Below are positions 51,984-61,308 of a stretch of DNA of 64,000 nt, piece by piece (position 1 is the stretch's first letter; every line of letters begins with the position of its first letter). The stretch is from positions 1 to 64,000 of the forward strand of contig DAOUPT010000014.1 of the NCBI GenBank assembly GCA_030626025.1, read 5' to 3'. The position numbers and the translations under genes were made by a program. The notes under the pieces are model-generated. The model had not been told where the DNA came from. It saw nothing but the letters and a program-made list of their open reading frames with translations, and did no database searches. The stretch is from Anderseniella sp. GTDB lineage: Bacteria > Pseudomonadota > Alphaproteobacteria > Rhizobiales > Aestuariivirgaceae.

Positions 51984-52769
51984 TCAGTGTCCCTTAAAAA
52001 CGGCCGCTCGTTTCTCCATAAATGCTGCTACCCCCTCACGAAAATCATCGCTGCGGGACGCTTGTGATTGCAGCTTTTTTTCCAACTCCAGCTGAGTTAC
52101 CATGTCGTTGCTTGTGGCAGCGTGCATTGCCTGTTTTATTGCAGCGAAGGCTTTCGTTGGTTGAGTAGAAAGATGTTTTGCCATTTTAATGGCGGTTGGC
52201 ATCAAGTCTTCATCGTCAATTACATCCCAAATCAAGCCCCACTCCAGAGCCTTTTGAGCACTCAGGGGTTCGGCCAGCATGGCAAGGCCTTTGGCCCGGG
52301 CCATGCCTATCTGACGTGTCAGGGTCCAGGTGCCGCCAGCATCGGGGATCAGGCCAATTTTGGCAAATGCCTGAATGAATTTTGCTGATTTAGCAGCCAG
52401 AACGATATCGCAGGCAAGAGCAATATTGGCACCGGCACCGGCTGCTGCGCCGTTAACGGCAGCGATGACCGGAAATGGCATGTTGATTATTCTTTTGATC
52501 AGAGGATTATAGTTTTGTTCAATCGAGTCTCCAGCATCAAAATCGTCATTGATTTTGAAGGCTTCATCGCCCAGATCCTGCCCGGCGCAAAAGCCTCGTC
52601 CCTGCCCGGTTATAATCATCGCCCTCACCTTGCTGTTTTCGATCTCCTCAAAGGCTGAGCGCAGTTCAGCGTGCATGGCCTGGGTAAAGCTGTTGAGTTT
52701 GTCGGGGCGATTTAAGGTGATCACAGCAATGTCACCGTCAAAGTCGAGTATAAGGTTTTCGTACGACAT
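51984..52769 (-). CDS. Enoyl-CoA hydratase/isomerase (PaaG-like)
   Basis: This 261-residue crotonase has ITGQGRGFCAGQDLGD and AAVNGAAAGAGANIALACD as the two oxyanion-hole segments, then FAKIGLIPDAGGTWTLTRQIG. Together with length these fit PaaG, the ring-epoxide isomerase of phenylacetate breakdown. No other paa genes are nearby, so a general enoyl-CoA hydratase is the cautious name. ATG 52769 is preferred for AGGG spacing; 52775 is possible. Confidence 0.85.
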   Translation of the reverse strand: MSYENLILDFDGDIAVITLNRPDKLNSFTQAMHAELRSAFEEIENSKVRAMIITGQGRGFCAGQDLGDEAFKINDDFDAGDSIEQNYNPLIKRIINMPFPVIAAVNGAAAGAGANIALACDIVLAAKSAKFIQAFAKIGLIPDAGGTWTLTRQIGMARAKGLAMLAEPLSAQKALEWGLIWDVIDDEDLMPTAIKMAKHLSTQPTKAFAAIKQAMHAATSNDMVTQLELEKKLQSQASRSDDFREGVAAFMEKRAAVFKGH

Positions 52770-52829
52770 TTCCATTTCCCTGAATTTATCATTGATTTGA
52801 GAAAACCCTAAACCGGCGCGGTAATCTGG

Positions 52830-52849
52830 TCTATAGACTAGTCTATAGA
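52830..52849. promoter_or_regulatory. 20-bp perfect palindrome between divergent genes
   Basis: TCTATAGACTAGTCTATAGA reads the same on both strands and lies midway between the hydratase start (52769) and the FAD monooxygenase start (52882). It also contains GTCTATAGA twice. The size and place are those of a dimeric repressor site that could control both genes. Confidence 0.6.
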
Positions 52850-52881
52850 TTGTTGCAGATTGATTTATCAGGATTACGCTT

Positions 52882-54099
52882 ATGAGCGATCTTAAAGAGT
52901 ATGATGTCGTTGTTGTTGGTGGTGGACCTGCCGGTTTATCTGCAGCTTGCCTGTTGGCAGAGCAAAAGCTTTCAACTGCCATTGTGTCGCCATTTTATCC
53001 CAAACCTGTGCCACAAGGCCAACGGGACCCACGCACCATTGCCATGATGCAACCATCAGTCCGACTTATGGAACACATGGGGCTGTGGCCAACCGAACTT
53101 GAATCAGTTTCCAGCCCGCTGAAACATTTGCGACTGCTCGATGACAGCGGCAACCTGCTTTCAGGAACAGAAGTTACGTTTAACTGTCAGGAATTAAGCG
53201 ATCAGCCCTTTGGCTGGAATGTTCCCCTACCTGATTTGTCGCTGGCATTGCTGGCCCTGGCAAAAAAATCCGGCTTTGACTTTTATGAAGATGAAGCCCT
53301 TGGCGCACCTCTAAAAGGTGATGGAGTGCTGGTCCAGCTGAAGAATTTGGATGACCTGGTAGCCAAGGTGGTCGTGGCCGCTGATGGCCGTGCTTCAAAC
53401 TTGCGCAAGTCGGCTGGTATTGGCATCGCACAGTGGTCCTATGACCAGGTTGCCATTGGCGCGGTGTTTGCCCATTCGGGACCGCACAATGACATGTCGA
53501 CTGAGTGCCACAAGCAGGATGGGCCTTTAACTACGGTGCCGATGCCCGATAATCATTCAAGCCTTGTGTGGATGGTCCGACCTGAACGTGGCAAAGAACT
53601 GATGTCGCTGAGTGCAAAATCATTTGCCGGGGAATTGCAATTGGAACTACACGGCGAGCTTGGGATTATTTCTGATGTCATCAACCGGAAATCCTTCCCC
53701 ATGCAGGGAATGAATGCCATGACATACGCCAGCAACCGGGTGATCTTGATTGGCGAAGCTGCTCACGTGGTTCCCCCGATCGGCGCTCAAGGTTTGAATA
53801 TGTCTTTGCGTGACGGAGCGATGGCAGCAGAGCTAATAGGTGATGCCTGCCGGTTTGGTGAAGATATTGGTGGTGACAAGGTGCTGACAAAGTACGACAC
53901 AAACCGGCGCCGTGACGTCTGGCCACGGCAAAAAGTGATTGATCTGATGAACCGCTCACTGCTTTCAAAATTGCCATTTATTCACGATGCCCGTGCTTTG
54001 GGCCTGAATCTGGTCGACCGTATTACACCATTGCGCAATGCCGTGATGCGTGAAGGAATTTCACCGACGGAAAACCTGCCGCGCGTGATGCAAACTTGA
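52882..54099 (+). CDS. UbiH/UbiF-family FAD-dependent monooxygenase
   Basis: This 405-residue protein has the dinucleotide motif VVVGGGPAGLSAACLLA at the N-terminus, AADGRASNLRKSAGI in the middle and VILIGEAAHVVPPIGAQGLNMSLRDG for FAD ribityl binding, all in the standard positions. The family hydroxylates the ubiquinone ring or other aromatics. It is divergent from a PaaG-like hydratase and shares a palindromic region with it. The substrate is not certain. Confidence 0.88.
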   Translation: MSDLKEYDVVVVGGGPAGLSAACLLAEQKLSTAIVSPFYPKPVPQGQRDPRTIAMMQPSVRLMEHMGLWPTELESVSSPLKHLRLLDDSGNLLSGTEVTFNCQELSDQPFGWNVPLPDLSLALLALAKKSGFDFYEDEALGAPLKGDGVLVQLKNLDDLVAKVVVAADGRASNLRKSAGIGIAQWSYDQVAIGAVFAHSGPHNDMSTECHKQDGPLTTVPMPDNHSSLVWMVRPERGKELMSLSAKSFAGELQLELHGELGIISDVINRKSFPMQGMNAMTYASNRVILIGEAAHVVPPIGAQGLNMSLRDGAMAAELIGDACRFGEDIGGDKVLTKYDTNRRRDVWPRQKVIDLMNRSLLSKLPFIHDARALGLNLVDRITPLRNAVMREGISPTENLPRVMQT

Positions 54100-54122
54100 T
54101 AAGGCGCAAGCGTCGGGAACCC

Positions 54123-54192
54123 AGAAAAAAAGGGGCCGACCCGGGGAAGTTTTTCGAGGAGGCCTCTCGAACTTTCCGGATCGGCCGACCCC
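54123..54192 (-). terminator. Strong terminator hairpin on the reverse strand
   Basis: Read on the reverse strand, GGGGTCGGCCGATCCGGAAA (54192-54173) and AGTTCGAG pair imperfectly with CTCGAA...CTTCC...GGGTCGGCCCC (to 54132), and seven T follow (54131-54125). It is a textbook terminator for transcripts coming from the pleD side. It lies about 255 bases after pleD, so it may also end a small RNA encoded in 54193-54449. That interval holds no protein gene. Confidence 0.65.
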
Positions 54193-54449
54193 ATGGGCAT
54201 CAGGAGATGCGGCGGACCTGAAGCACCGCGGGGGTAGATCGATTGATTCACCTATTACTTGAAGCCCCGAATGCGAGGACAAGTGTTTCACGATGAACCA
54301 ATTCGGTTTTCGGGAATATACAATGCAACCTTGGTGCCAAGATGGGGCCCGGAAGATGTTTTTTGTGGTTGAAATTTGATAATTGGTGGAACTACGTCAG
54401 ACAATCCGCCAAATTTGGCCATTTTGTGACCGATGTGGAAACGAACTAA

Positions 54450-55820
54450 TCAGGCTGCGTAGGCAATTACTTTGTTTCGGCCCTGAGTTTTCGCATCATA
54501 AAGCGCTTGATCGGCGCGCTTGAACAATTGTTCTTGTGTGTCATTGGTGCCATCAAGCGCCGCCAACCCTATGGAAATGGTGATTTCAAGACCTTTGTTC
54601 TGATTTGGAACAACGAATGGTTTGCTACAAACTGCACGGCGCAACCGTTCGGCAATCTTGGTCGCAATTTTTTGATGGGTTTCGGGAAGGATGATCATAA
54701 ACTCCTCGCCGCCAACACGACATGGCAAATCAACATTGCGAATATTCTGTTTGAAGCGCAATGCCAGCTCTTTCAATACCGCATCTCCCGCGTCATGCCC
54801 ATGGGTATCGTTTACTGACTTGAAAAAATCAACATCCAGTGCCAGCACAGAAAGCGATTTTCCCCGGTTTGAAGCATTATCGACAAGTATAGAAATCTGA
54901 GTTTCCATATGTCGTCGATTGAACAAGCCGGTCAAAGGGTCAGTAACAGCAAGTTCCATCGTCTGACTGACATGAGAACGTAGTTTCTGGGTGTAACGCC
55001 AACGCCGCAATTGCGTGTTGATGCGGGCGGCTAACTCTTGCTGGTCTATCGGGCGGGTCAGATAGTCATTTACCCCCATTTCAAGGGCACGCAGCATCTT
55101 GCGGCTGTCATCCGGGTCCACAATAACAAGAATTGGAATTTGCCTCGTCCGCTCCAACGAGCGTAATTGTGAGCACAATCGTAATCCGTCAAAGGTTTGC
55201 ATATCCAGATCAACAATGGCCAAATCATATTGCGTTTCTGTTGCGGCAAAAATAGCCTGCTGCGGGTCGGTGATCTTGGTCAACCGATGCAGGTTGGATG
55301 TTCCGGAAGAAATTCGCTCAAATAAAGTACCGTGATCATCGACGACCAGAATGTTGCAGTCGGTCAGACTTTCGGTGAATTCACCGACAACCGGCATGTC
55401 GAGTTTTTTGTCGTTTTCAGAAGCGCGCAAACGTAATTCGTCGGTAAGCATTTTTAGGCGAACAAGACTTTTTACCCGGCAAAACAGTGCGAGGTCATTG
55501 ACAGGCTTGGTCAAAAAATCGTCGGCACCGGCTTCGAGCCCGCGGACCCGGTCTTCGGGCTGGTCCAGCGCCGTGACCATAATCACCGGAATATGTTGAG
55601 TGGCGGGGTTGGATTTTATACGATGGCAAACTTCAATGCCGTCCATACCGGGCATCATGACATCAAGCAATACGATGTCAGGATTGGTACGCTGGATGGT
55701 TTCCAGGGCATCTACTCCATTCATTGCAGTGCTTACGTCGAAATATTCTGCTGTCAGTTTGGCTTCCAGAAGCCTTACGTTGGCAAGCAGATCATCGACA
55801 ACCAAAATCCGTGCGGTCAT
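54450..55820 (-). CDS. pleD: PleD-type diguanylate cyclase response regulator
   Basis: This 456-residue protein has two receiver domains and a GGDEF domain. The first receiver (about 4-118) has Asp53 in [11 protein letters not shown]. The second (about 152-265) keeps [10 protein letters not shown]. The GGDEF domain (about 290-455) has [11 protein letters not shown]. This is the layout of PleD, which makes cyclic di-GMP during cell-pole development. It overlaps the end of divK as ATGA. Confidence 0.93.
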   Translation of the reverse strand: MTARILVVDDLLANVRLLEAKLTAEYFDVSTAMNGVDALETIQRTNPDIVLLDVMMPGMDGIEVCHRIKSNPATQHIPVIMVTALDQPEDRVRGLEAGADDFLTKPVNDLALFCRVKSLVRLKMLTDELRLRASENDKKLDMPVVGEFTESLTDCNILVVDDHGTLFERISSGTSNLHRLTKITDPQQAIFAATETQYDLAIVDLDMQTFDGLRLCSQLRSLERTRQIPILVIVDPDDSRKMLRALEMGVNDYLTRPIDQQELAARINTQLRRWRYTQKLRSHVSQTMELAVTDPLTGLFNRRHMETQISILVDNASNRGKSLSVLALDVDFFKSVNDTHGHDAGDAVLKELALRFKQNIRNVDLPCRVGGEEFMIILPETHQKIATKIAERLRRAVCSKPFVVPNQNKGLEITISIGLAALDGTNDTQEQLFKRADQALYDAKTQGRNKVIAYAA

Positions 55821-56227
55821 TTTTCTGCTTTCAAGAACCCGTCTATAGTCTGTAGAAATCCAACAACCGATATCGGCTTGGAAATGTAGGCCTCACAGCC
55901 TCCTTCGCGAATTTTTGCTTCATCGCCTTTCATGGCAAAGGCTGTGACAGCGATCACCGGTATATGTTTCAACTGATCATCTTCTTTAAGCCACTTGGTA
56001 ACTTCGATGCCGGAAACTTCAGGCAGTTGAATATCCATGAGAATTAGGTCCGGCATGTTTTGCCGGGTGATATCAAGCGCAGACAAACCGTCTCTGGTTT
56101 GCAAAACAGCGTAACCTTGGGCCTCTAGCAGGTCGTTGAACAACTTCATATTCAACTCGTTGTCTTCAACGACCAGCACTTTCTTTTGCGTCTGTGAGCC
56201 CGCATCTGGTGTATCTGATGATCCCAT
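55817..56227 (-). CDS. divK: Cell-cycle response regulator DivK
   Basis: This 136-residue single receiver domain has [24 protein letters not shown], Asp65 in [20 protein letters not shown] and YISKPISV. These sequences match DivK closely. DivK is phosphorylated by DivJ/PleC-type kinases and, in Hyphomicrobiales as in Caulobacter, controls asymmetric division. ATG 56227 is chosen over a TTG at 56251. divK-pleD is the conserved order. Confidence 0.93.
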   Translation of the reverse strand: MGSSDTPDAGSQTQKKVLVVEDNELNMKLFNDLLEAQGYAVLQTRDGLSALDITRQNMPDLILMDIQLPEVSGIEVTKWLKEDDQLKHIPVIAVTAFAMKGDEAKIREGGCEAYISKPISVVGFLQTIDGFLKAEK

Positions 56228-56379
56228 TGTTCGCAATTCACCTTGTTGCAATGTTCAATCCACCTTGTCTTGTTGACTATTCAGTTATTTTCCTGAAAAT
56301 TCAACTTGTTTTCGTTGGGTCTATTTTGCCTGCGAACAGTAACCAACCTCTTAACCGGAACAGAAAAGAAAAAACGCCA

Positions 56380-56697
56380 ATGAAAGTGGTTAATCGTTTA
56401 AAAATAAAACCGATAAAGTCAGGGCTGAGTGAGTCTCAGGCAGAGAGTATAGCCGTTTCTGCGTTTGTTTTTCTTGCTGGTGAACCTGAATACTTTTCAC
56501 GATTTGCCGATATGACTGGATTGGATCTCGCAGATATTGCCGAAATTTCCGGCAGTCGAGATTTTTTAACAGCCGTATTGGCCTATTTGCTGACCGACGA
56601 TTCGCTGTTACTGGTTTTTTGCCAGAATAACAATATGCAACCTGAAAATATCAACACAGCTCACACGGTGTTAGGAGGTGAACATGCCTGCAACTGA
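56380..56697 (+). CDS. DUF3572 family protein
   Basis: This protein has 105 residues from the ATG at 56380. Conserved parts include SESQAESIAVSAFVFLAGEPE, RFADMTGLDLADI and FLTAVLAYLLTDDSLLLVFC. DUF3572 is found next to divK in this order of bacteria and its role is unknown. It is all-helical by appearance. It is divergent from divK and ends 9 bases before the ROK gene. Confidence 0.85.
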   Translation: MKVVNRLKIKPIKSGLSESQAESIAVSAFVFLAGEPEYFSRFADMTGLDLADIAEISGSRDFLTAVLAYLLTDDSLLLVFCQNNNMQPENINTAHTVLGGEHACN

Positions 56698-56706
56698 AGC
56701 AACATC

Positions 56707-57612
56707 ATGAAAGTTTGCAATAAAATTGGCATTGATCTTGGCGGAACAAAGATCGCGGCGATTGTTTTATCAGCAACTGGGGGTGTATTGTTTGAAACAC
56801 GGGTGGCGACGCCAAGGGGGAATTATCAAGGCGTTATTGCGTCTATTCACGCTCTGGTCCAGCAAGCCATGACATTTTGCAACGGCGAGGCGACCATTGG
56901 CATCGGCATTCCCGGCTCCCAATCACCGCAAACAGGCCTCATTCAGAATGCCAATTCCACATGGATGAACGGTCAGGATTTTCGGAGCGATATAGCTGCT
57001 GCACTTGGCCAACCGGTTAAGCTTGCCAATGATGCAAACTGTTTTGCGCTGTCGGAAAGCTATGACGGTGCTGCATGCGACGCCAAAACTGTTTTCGGTG
57101 TGATTATTGGCACAGGTTGCGGTGGCGGACTTATTGTTGACCGCAAATTGGCTACAGGTCGCCATGCAATTGCCGGTGAATGGGGGCACACACCCCTGCC
57201 CTGGCCCGATGAAAGTGAATTTCCGGCTCCAATTTGTTGGTGCGGACGAAAAGGATGCCTTGAAGTATGGGTGTCGGGCAGCGGTTTGGAGCGCGATTGT
57301 AAAACCGTCAGCGGGATGCACTTTACTGCCGATGAAATATCAGAACGAGCAAGCAGTGGTGATGAAGTTTGCCGTGATTTGCTTAACAGACATTGTGATC
57401 GACTGGCGCGCGGTCTGGCGATGATCAGTAATATAATTGATCCAGATGTGATTGTGCTTGGTGGCGGGTTGTCAAAAATGAACCATTTGTATACACAATT
57501 GCCGCAATTGATGGAGCCGTATATTTTTGCTGATCACTTCAGTCCCGATATACGTTCCCCGGTCCACGGCGATGCATCGGGGGTTCGCGGCGCGGCTCGA
57601 TTGTGGGATTAG
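56707..57612 (+). CDS. ROK-family sugar kinase
   Basis: This 301-residue protein has the phosphate loop GIDLGGTKIAAIVL at the N-terminus and VIIGTGCGGGLIVD in the middle. The ROK zinc site is HTPLPWPDE...CWCGRKGCLEVWVSG with its His and Cys ligands. The family phosphorylates fructose, glucose, mannose or N-acetyl sugars. A fructokinase or N-acetylglucosamine kinase is most likely, but the specificity cannot be told. It overlaps the frame upstream of dinB but not its likely start. Confidence 0.88.
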   Translation: MKVCNKIGIDLGGTKIAAIVLSATGGVLFETRVATPRGNYQGVIASIHALVQQAMTFCNGEATIGIGIPGSQSPQTGLIQNANSTWMNGQDFRSDIAAALGQPVKLANDANCFALSESYDGAACDAKTVFGVIIGTGCGGGLIVDRKLATGRHAIAGEWGHTPLPWPDESEFPAPICWCGRKGCLEVWVSGSGLERDCKTVSGMHFTADEISERASSGDEVCRDLLNRHCDRLARGLAMISNIIDPDVIVLGGGLSKMNHLYTQLPQLMEPYIFADHFSPDIRSPVHGDASGVRGAARLWD

Positions 57613-57617
57613 TGGGT

Positions 57618-58910
57618 ATGACCGCCTCTTCAACCAACCCAGCAACTGGATTTTGTCGCGATTGCTATGAATTGATATCCGGTAGCGAGGCGCGCTGCAG
57701 AAAATGCAAAAGTCCGCGTCTGGTCCGACATGAAGAATTGTTCGATCTGTCAATCGCTCACATAGATTGTGATGCTTTTTATGCGGCGGTTGAAAAGCGT
57801 GACAACCCAGAGCTGGCAGACAAACCGGTGATCATTGGCGGCGGCAAACGCGGTGTCGTTTCTACCGCTTGCTATGTGGCCCGCATTTATGGTGTGAAGT
57901 CAGCAATGCCGATGTTCAAAGCCAAGAAACTGTGCCCTGATGCTGTGGTTGTTCGCGGTGATATGAAAAAATATACACAAGCAGGCGGTGAAATTCGCAA
58001 GCTAATGCGCGAGTTGACACCGCTGGTTGAACCCCTTTCGATTGATGAAGCCTTTCTTGATCTTTCAGGGACGGAACGATTGCTGAAAAACCCTCCTGCC
58101 CTGTTGCTGGCCAAACTGACTGAACGCATTCAACTAGAGGTTGGCATATCGGTATCGGTAGGTCTTTCCCACAATAAATTCCTGGCGAAAATTGCATCCG
58201 ATCTCGACAAGCCGCGAGGGTTTTCGGTTATCGGCAAACAGGAAACCCTGACATTTTTGGCAGACAAACCGGTCAGTTTTATATGGGGTGTTGGCAAGGC
58301 GATGCAGAAATCGCTGGCGGCTCAAGGGATATCGACCATCAAGCAATTACGTCAACACGAGAAATCCGAGCTTATGCGCCACTTCGGTGTCATGGGTGCC
58401 CGACTTTATCATCTATCACGCGGTAAAGATGCCCGTAAAGTTACAGTGTCAAGTGGCACAAAAAGCATCAGCAATGAAACGACTTTTAACGATGATATCG
58501 CCAGTTTTGAAACGCTTGAAAAAACTTTATGGAAATTGTGTGAAAATGTCTCGCGGCGGGCCAAGGCAAAAGCACTTGCCGGACGAACGGTGACGGTTAA
58601 ACTTACCACATCACGTTTTAAAAGCCGCACCAGATCAACGACGCTCAATGATGTGACATTTTTGGCCGATCGCATTTTTTCGGCCGCTCGCCCGTTGTTG
58701 AAAAAGGAAGCTGACGGTACTGCATTCCGCTTGCTCGGTGTCGGTATTTCACACCTTGAAAACCTGTTGGTCGGTGACATGCCCCAAGACCTTGATCAGC
58801 GTGTTGCCCAACAAACCAAAGCCGAAGTTGCAATGGACAAACTCAGATCGAAATTTGGTGCCGATGCGGTGAGTAAAGGGCGTGGATTTGAGCCACCGGA
58901 AAAAACCTAG
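57618..58910 (+). CDS. dinB: DNA polymerase IV with N-terminal zinc-finger-like segment
   Basis: This protein has 430 residues from the ATG at 57618. A CxxC...CxxC segment (FCRDCYELISGSEARCRKC) in the first 35 residues precedes the Y-family polymerase core: IAHIDCDAFYAAVE, ACYVARIYGVKSAMP and LSIDEAFLDLSGT with the catalytic Asp/Glu. The little finger and C-terminal part are complete. It carries out translesion synthesis. Similar N-terminal extensions are seen in alphaproteobacterial DinB. Confidence 0.93.
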   Translation: MTASSTNPATGFCRDCYELISGSEARCRKCKSPRLVRHEELFDLSIAHIDCDAFYAAVEKRDNPELADKPVIIGGGKRGVVSTACYVARIYGVKSAMPMFKAKKLCPDAVVVRGDMKKYTQAGGEIRKLMRELTPLVEPLSIDEAFLDLSGTERLLKNPPALLLAKLTERIQLEVGISVSVGLSHNKFLAKIASDLDKPRGFSVIGKQETLTFLADKPVSFIWGVGKAMQKSLAAQGISTIKQLRQHEKSELMRHFGVMGARLYHLSRGKDARKVTVSSGTKSISNETTFNDDIASFETLEKTLWKLCENVSRRAKAKALAGRTVTVKLTTSRFKSRTRSTTLNDVTFLADRIFSAARPLLKKEADGTAFRLLGVGISHLENLLVGDMPQDLDQRVAQQTKAEVAMDKLRSKFGADAVSKGRGFEPPEKT

Positions 58911-58916
58911 CGCCTG

Positions 58917-59765
58917 CTACTCGCATTTGTGTTGCGGGAGCTTATCGAGGTGGGTCAACTTCCCGGTCATGGCAAAATCACCATAGTCGATGGTCAGGTC
59001 ACCTGCGATGCCGTTTTCGTACATCAGGAAGCTTATTTGCTGGCTCGGCGTATCCTGATGTTCTTTGTCTTTCAAAGAATAATAGCTAACCGTTACCGGC
59101 CATGAAATGGTGTTGTTTAACAAGGCATTCTCACCATTACCTTTGAGGTTTCTGGACTGCTTTGTACCAATCCGTTTTTTGCCGATGAATGTGATTGCCT
59201 GATAGATGTTATCATGATCAGCACCATCATAAACAACGCTTTTGTCGCGCAAAATTCCTCCGCGGGCTTTTTCGATCAACCGCATCTGGTGCGTGACTGG
59301 AAAGACCGCATCTTGAGGAATATCAAACACCAGTATTTTTGGTTTTTTCTGGCGAACCTTGCCATCGTTAAGTGACGCTTTTAAACGGGTCACCTGATAA
59401 GGGCGGTTGTCGATAAATTCGCGCTCTAAAAAGGACATCCGCGAACCATCACCAGATTCCCATGATGTGGAGCGAGAATCGACAAGTCGTTGCTTGCCAC
59501 GAGAAAATTGAAAGTCATTTACCAAGCGAAAATTGACACTCCAGCCTTCACAGACCGAACCGGTCATTTCGATCACCATACGACCCGTCAAATCCTTTAC
59601 GCCGCTCCGCGCACGGGCTGATTTAAGTTTGAGGTCATAAACGGCTCTGTGAGGTGACAAATTCACGAATGCGACTGCGGAGGTCTCCATCATCAGGCTC
59701 AGACCAAGCATCGCAACTGTGGTGCGCACAAGTGTTGCACCATTTGGCAAATTCATTATTGTCAT
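58917..59765 (-). CDS. eipB: EipB-family envelope integrity protein (DUF1849)
   Basis: This 282-residue protein has a signal segment (TLVRTTVAMLGLSLMMETSAVAF). The family starts after it: LSPHRAVYDLKLK, GRMVIEMTGSVCEGW. A second Cys is at the end (LPQHKCE), and the pair is known to form a disulfide in EipB. EipB is a periplasmic beta-spiral protein that maintains the cell envelope and genetically interacts with TPR proteins in Brucella. An AAGGGA site precedes the ATG. Confidence 0.9.
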   Translation of the reverse strand: MTIMNLPNGATLVRTTVAMLGLSLMMETSAVAFVNLSPHRAVYDLKLKSARARSGVKDLTGRMVIEMTGSVCEGWSVNFRLVNDFQFSRGKQRLVDSRSTSWESGDGSRMSFLEREFIDNRPYQVTRLKASLNDGKVRQKKPKILVFDIPQDAVFPVTHQMRLIEKARGGILRDKSVVYDGADHDNIYQAITFIGKKRIGTKQSRNLKGNGENALLNNTISWPVTVSYYSLKDKEHQDTPSQQISFLMYENGIAGDLTIDYGDFAMTGKLTHLDKLPQHKCE

Positions 59766-59843
59766 CGTAATCCCTTTTTCATGTCAGCTGTGATCTGCTG
59801 CATTTCAACTTATAACCTATCACCAGCCAAAAAAGGCGTAAAA

Positions 59844-60815
59844 ATGTCCCAAAAACCTAAAGTTTTGGCAACGCGGCACCTTCCTGAACCGGTTGAAGCG
59901 CGTTTGAGCACTGATTTTGCCGTTGTTTTAAGTCAAGATGATTCGGAAATCAGTGGTGCCGATATCATAAAAAAACTGGATGGTTTTGATGGCGTGCTGG
60001 TTTGTCCAACTGACAAATGTGACGCCAATTTTATCAACGCCCTGCCCGGTTCAGTCAAAATTCTGGCTACTTTTTCTGTCGGCTATGATCATATTGACAT
60101 AGCTGCTGCCGACAATGCCGGACTTGTTGTCACCAACACACCAGATGTTTTAACTGATGCAACCGCAGACATCGCGCTTTTGCTGATGCTGGGTGCCGCA
60201 CGCGGGGCTTACTGGGGTGAGCGAATGGTGAGGGACAAAACCTGGGGAAAGTGGTGTCCGACCCATCCGCTGGGTTTGGATGTGACCGGCTGCAAACTTG
60301 GCATTGTGGGGATGGGGCGGATTGGTCAGGCGGTGGCTAAAAGGGCTCGCGGCTTTGACATGGAAATTCATTACCACAATCGTTCAAGATTACCGCAGGA
60401 GCTTGAGCAAGGAGCAGTTTTTCATAAATCACTGGAAGAATTAATGCCAAACTGCCAGTTTCTTTCAATAAACTGCGCTTCCACACCCGAAACAAAAGGG
60501 TCTGTGAATGCTGAAACAATCGCTTTGATGCCCGATGATGCGGTAATCGTGAATACGGCGCGCGGTGATATCATTGACGACGATGCACTGGTTAAAGCTC
60601 TTTCATCAGGAAAGCTGGCGGCGGCGGGCCTTGATGTCTTTAATAATGAACCCAATATAGATCCGCGATACCGGACAATGGAAAATGTCTTTCTGCTGCC
60701 GCATTTAGGCAGTGCAACGCCGCAAACACGTATTGCCATGGGCATGCGGGCAGTAGATAATCTGCAACAGTTTTTTGCCGGGCAAAAGCCCGGTGATCAG
60801 GTAACTTACAAATAA
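59844..60815 (+). CDS. D-2-hydroxyacid dehydrogenase (glyoxylate/hydroxypyruvate reductase type)
   Basis: This protein has 323 residues from the ATG at 59844, preceded by AAAAGG. It belongs to the D-isomer-specific dehydrogenases: ILATFSVGYDHIDIAAA, GCKLGIVGMGRIGQAVAKRA for NAD(P), NTARGDIIDDDALVKAL with catalytic Arg, and LLPHLGSATPQTR with catalytic His. Closest in pattern to glycerate dehydrogenases (GhrA/GyaR). It is followed by ridA 19 bases later. Confidence 0.88.
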   Translation: MSQKPKVLATRHLPEPVEARLSTDFAVVLSQDDSEISGADIIKKLDGFDGVLVCPTDKCDANFINALPGSVKILATFSVGYDHIDIAAADNAGLVVTNTPDVLTDATADIALLLMLGAARGAYWGERMVRDKTWGKWCPTHPLGLDVTGCKLGIVGMGRIGQAVAKRARGFDMEIHYHNRSRLPQELEQGAVFHKSLEELMPNCQFLSINCASTPETKGSVNAETIALMPDDAVIVNTARGDIIDDDALVKALSSGKLAAAGLDVFNNEPNIDPRYRTMENVFLLPHLGSATPQTRIAMGMRAVDNLQQFFAGQKPGDQVTYK

Positions 60816-60834
60816 TAATCTCAAAGAGGATAAA

Positions 60835-61299
60835 ATGGGCAAGATCGACGATAAATTAAAAGAGCTCGGCATTGAATTACCGGAAGCTGCCACACCGGTT
60901 GCGAACTATCTCGGATTCGTGCAAACGGGAAATCTGGTTTTTACCGCCGGACAAGTGCCACTCAAGGACGGTGAATTTCAGTATCAGGGTGTGGTTGGCA
61001 AAGATGTCAGTATTGAAGATGCAACCGCTGCAGCACGGTTATGTGCGATCAACATACTTTCTCAGATCAAAGCAGCCTGTGGTGGTGATCTTGACCGGGT
61101 GGTGCGCTGTGTGAAACTGGTCGGTTTTGTTAATGGTGTGCCGGAGTTTCAGGGCCAGCCGACAGTCATTAACGGTGCGTCGGACCTGATGGTTGCGGTT
61201 TTCGGTGACAAGGGGAAACATGCCCGTTCAGCCGTTGGCGCAGGCTCTCTGCCCCTTAATGTATCGGTGGAAATTGAAAGCATCTTTGAGATCGAATAG
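60835..61299 (+). CDS. RidA-family protein
   Basis: This 154-residue protein is of the YjgF/YER057c/UK114 group, longer than the core 130-residue type. YLGFVQTGNLVFTAGQVPLKDG and the C-terminal AVGAGSLPLNVSVEIESIFEIE are family marks, including the Gly-rich strand that holds the substrate's carboxylate. It may deaminate enamine/imine intermediates. Here it lies between a hydroxyacid dehydrogenase and a phosphodiesterase in one tight group. Confidence 0.85.
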   Translation: MGKIDDKLKELGIELPEAATPVANYLGFVQTGNLVFTAGQVPLKDGEFQYQGVVGKDVSIEDATAAARLCAINILSQIKAACGGDLDRVVRCVKLVGFVNGVPEFQGQPTVINGASDLMVAVFGDKGKHARSAVGAGSLPLNVSVEIESIFEIE

Positions 61300-61308
61300 T
61301 TTCCGACA

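Noticed and set aside
54121-54250. Possible 4.5S (SRP) RNA
   Set aside because: The invariant GGAAG-GAAGCAGC tetraloop region of bacterial SRP RNA is not present, and the strongest hairpin works as a terminator on the reverse strand.
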